A stretch of DNA of 64,000 nucleotides, taken from contig JBMYMD010000002.1 of assembly GCA_049596955.1 (NCBI GenBank), forward strand, positions 1 to 64,000. Reading direction: 5' to 3'. The translations under genes and the position numbers were made by a program. The stretch comes from UBA3478 sp049596955. Its GTDB lineage: Bacteria > Bacteroidota > Bacteroidia > Flavobacteriales > Flavobacteriaceae. The notes beneath the pieces are model-generated. The model saw only the letters and a list, made by a program, of their open reading frames with translations. It was not told the DNA's origin and ran no database searches. How positions within the stretch are numbered: position 1 is the first letter of the stretch; the number at the start of each line of letters is the position of its first letter. Below are positions 62,395 through 64,000 of the stretch, in pieces.

Positions 62395-64000
62395 TTACTC
62401 ATTCAGAAATTCTTCAAAAGATTTAAGCTCCTCGAATGAAATTTTAGACTTCTTTTTTAATCGATTGAACTCCTTTTCTGCAGTTGAGTAAAGATCTAAA
62501 ATGACCTCCATATACTCCATTTCATTTGGAGATGGAACTGAATAACTGTCAGCTATTTTACTGTACAAGTTGGCCAATTTTTCTCGAAGTTCTGGCTCAG
62601 CAGCTCCAACATAATTATCTCCAGTTGTGATAACCAATGTCTTCTTTAAGTCCATTAATTTAGACTTTAATTTGCCTTGACTACCTTCAATCATTTCGTC
62701 TACTTGATAGACCATATAAGCTAAGTCTTGTGTAAGATCATAAAGTGACATAACAATGTCATTCTTTTGCTTAAAATAGGCTGAATCCACACTTGTTGTG
62801 GGGTCATTCGTTAGTTCGAATTCCTGCTCAAATTTATCTCGGCCTTTATTAATTACAACTTTATACGTTCCGGCTAATACTCTTGGCGAAGTAAATCCTC
62901 CAAAAGCTAGTGTTTTACCTTTTGCAACTTTGGGTTGTTTCATGGTGTAATTCCACCTAACAATATTCACTCCTTTGGATTTTCCAGGGCTAAGCTTAGA
63001 AATTACATTCCCTTCTAAATCGTGAATTTCCATTGTCATTTTTCCAAAGGTGTGTCTTTTTGGGAGTAAATATTTGAATTGAGCAATCGTTGTTGGATTT
63101 TCTCCAACAAACTGTGTTTCCGCTCCAAATGAACTTCCAAAGCCGTAACTCTTATCGCTCATAAGCATACCTGTAGGCTCAAAAAAGTGCAGTTTTGAAG
63201 ACAACTGATCACTGTTTATTTCTCTCAGTGGTGATATATCGTCTAAAATAATGACCCCTCTTCCGTGAGTACCCATTACTAAGTCATTCGTTTTCGATTG
63301 AAGTTCGATATAATGAACAGCAACAGGTGGCATATTTTTGGTAAAGTGACTCCAACTTTCGCCACCGTTATTTGTGATAAATAACCCTTTTTCTGTGCCG
63401 AGAAATAAAAGATCTGGATTTACATAATCCTCTTGAATATTTCTTGCAAAAATGGGTATATCGTCAGTGACTATTGAATTCCAAGTAAGGCCGTAATCTG
63501 TTGTTTTATAAACATAAGGCGCAAAATCTCCACTGGTATGGCCATCAAAAACCGCATAGGCCGTTGCTTTATCATGAACGCTTGCTTCTATGTGGTAGAC
63601 CCAAGTATTAGCTGGTAAACCACTTATGTTTTTTGTAGTATTGCTCCAGGTTTTTCCTCCATTTTTGGTGACCTGCACATTACCATCATCGGTACCCACC
63701 CAAATCACGTTTTCATCGAGTCTTGATTCCGCTATAGTAAAAATGGTAGTATGGTTTTCAGCTCCAGAATTATCCATAGACAATCCACCTGAGTCTTGTT
63801 GATTTTGTTTTTCTGGATTATTAGTGGTTAAATCCTCAGAGATTGTCCTCCAGCTTTCGCCCATATCCTCTGAAACGTGAAGGAATTGACTCCCGACATA
63901 AAGTCTATCCGGTTGATTGTAACTGATTTCTATTGGAGTGTTCCAATTAAACCTCAATTTAGGTTGACCTGATTTAGGTAAAGGATGAATGGTCTTAACT
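62395..64000 (-). CDS. VPS10/BNR-repeat (sortilin-like) secreted protein, C-terminal part
   Basis: The frame is open to the window edge, so the N-terminus lies beyond 64000; at least 534 residues are present. Four Asp-box motifs (DMGESW, NGGKTW, DYGLTW, NGGESW) mark BNR propeller blades of the VPS10/sortilin-like type, and THGRGVIILDDISPLRE is a typical junction to the C-terminal part. That part contains a beta domain (GTYKVVINKGRDKFEQEFELTNDP) and a helical end. Bacteroidota proteins of this kind are usually exported; no T9SS sorting domain is seen at the C-terminus. Confidence 0.85.
   Translation of the reverse strand, partial: VKTIHPLPKSGQPKLRFNWNTPIEISYNQPDRLYVGSQFLHVSEDMGESWRTISEDLTTNNPEKQNQQDSGGLSMDNSGAENHTTIFTIAESRLDENVIWVGTDDGNVQVTKNGGKTWSNTTKNISGLPANTWVYHIEASVHDKATAYAVFDGHTSGDFAPYVYKTTDYGLTWNSIVTDDIPIFARNIQEDYVNPDLLFLGTEKGLFITNNGGESWSHFTKNMPPVAVHYIELQSKTNDLVMGTHGRGVIILDDISPLREINSDQLSSKLHFFEPTGMLMSDKSYGFGSSFGAETQFVGENPTTIAQFKYLLPKRHTFGKMTMEIHDLEGNVISKLSPGKSKGVNIVRWNYTMKQPKVAKGKTLAFGGFTSPRVLAGTYKVVINKGRDKFEQEFELTNDPTTSVDSAYFKQKNDIVMSLYDLTQDLAYMVYQVDEMIEGSQGKLKSKLMDLKKTLVITTGDNYVGAAEPELREKLANLYSKIADSYSVPSPNEMEYMEVILDLYSTAEKEFNRLKKKSKISFEELKSFEEFLNE

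Overview
The window is low-GC chromosomal DNA from a member of the Bacteroidota, most likely class Flavobacteriia. The evidence is a complete gldK-gldL-gldM-gldN block (type IX secretion and gliding motor), a class II HMG-CoA reductase beside a GYDIA-type GHMP kinase, Bacteroidota-type LptE and LptC lipoproteins, many SPII-type signal peptides, almost no Shine-Dalgarno sequences, and several matches to the Bacteroidota -7 promoter box TAnnTTTG. No species can be named from this. No insertion sequence, prophage, CRISPR array or rRNA operon was seen, and the only RNA gene found is tRNA-Phe(GAA).

Layout. 1-1.7 kb: the end of a polysaccharide-export tyrosine kinase and a BASS-family transporter. 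2.0-6.4 kb: an AraC regulator, a GMC oxidoreductase, its Tat-exported small subunit, a lipoprotein sugar isomerase/epimerase and a tiny membrane protein; this looks like a periplasmic sugar-oxidation (possibly 3-keto-glycoside) locus. 6.4-14.8 kb, minus strand: an amine-oxidase-like flavoprotein with a 76-aa partner, then a probable operon of adaptor, RND pump, TolC, a CPXCG zinc-ribbon protein and a true arginase. 14.9-18.9 kb: an LRR protein, an ABC-F ATPase, a DUF983 protein and a DAO-type oxidoreductase. 18.9-27.3 kb, minus strand: topA, an arginase-fold protein that has lost metal ligands, then gldK-L-M-N.

27.6-32.6 kb, plus strand: miaB, a sigma-54 activator with no receiver domain, lptE, an acidic TPR protein and secG. 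32.7-34.7 kb: groES-groEL, bracketed by two strong terminators. 34.7-42.4 kb: a GAF-domain (fRMsr-like) protein, purH, and the rod-shape operon mreB-mreC-mreD-PBP2-rodA. 42.4-48.3 kb: a Prc-type protease, surE, a small membrane protein, lpxB and a short comEC. 48.3-52.0 kb: a peptide transporter with a DPP IV peptidase. 52.0-54.3 kb: mevalonate-pathway genes. 54.3-62.0 kb, minus strand: coaX, an outer-membrane protein, a TPR protein, lptC, a small membrane protein, a CNNM/CorC-type protein and a PpiD-like foldase. 62.1-64 kb: tRNA-Phe and the 3' part of a VPS10/BNR-repeat protein.

Taken together, most of the window is envelope housekeeping: T9SS core, LPS synthesis and export, Sec export, periplasmic folding and proteolysis, and cell-wall elongation. 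Nothing here is convincingly a wholly new system. The strongest leads are the degenerate arginase between topA and gldK, the sugar-oxidation locus with its Fe-S-type cysteine motif, the RND pump operon that ends in a zinc-ribbon protein and arginase, and the orphan sigma-54 activator inside an LPS/Sec operon.
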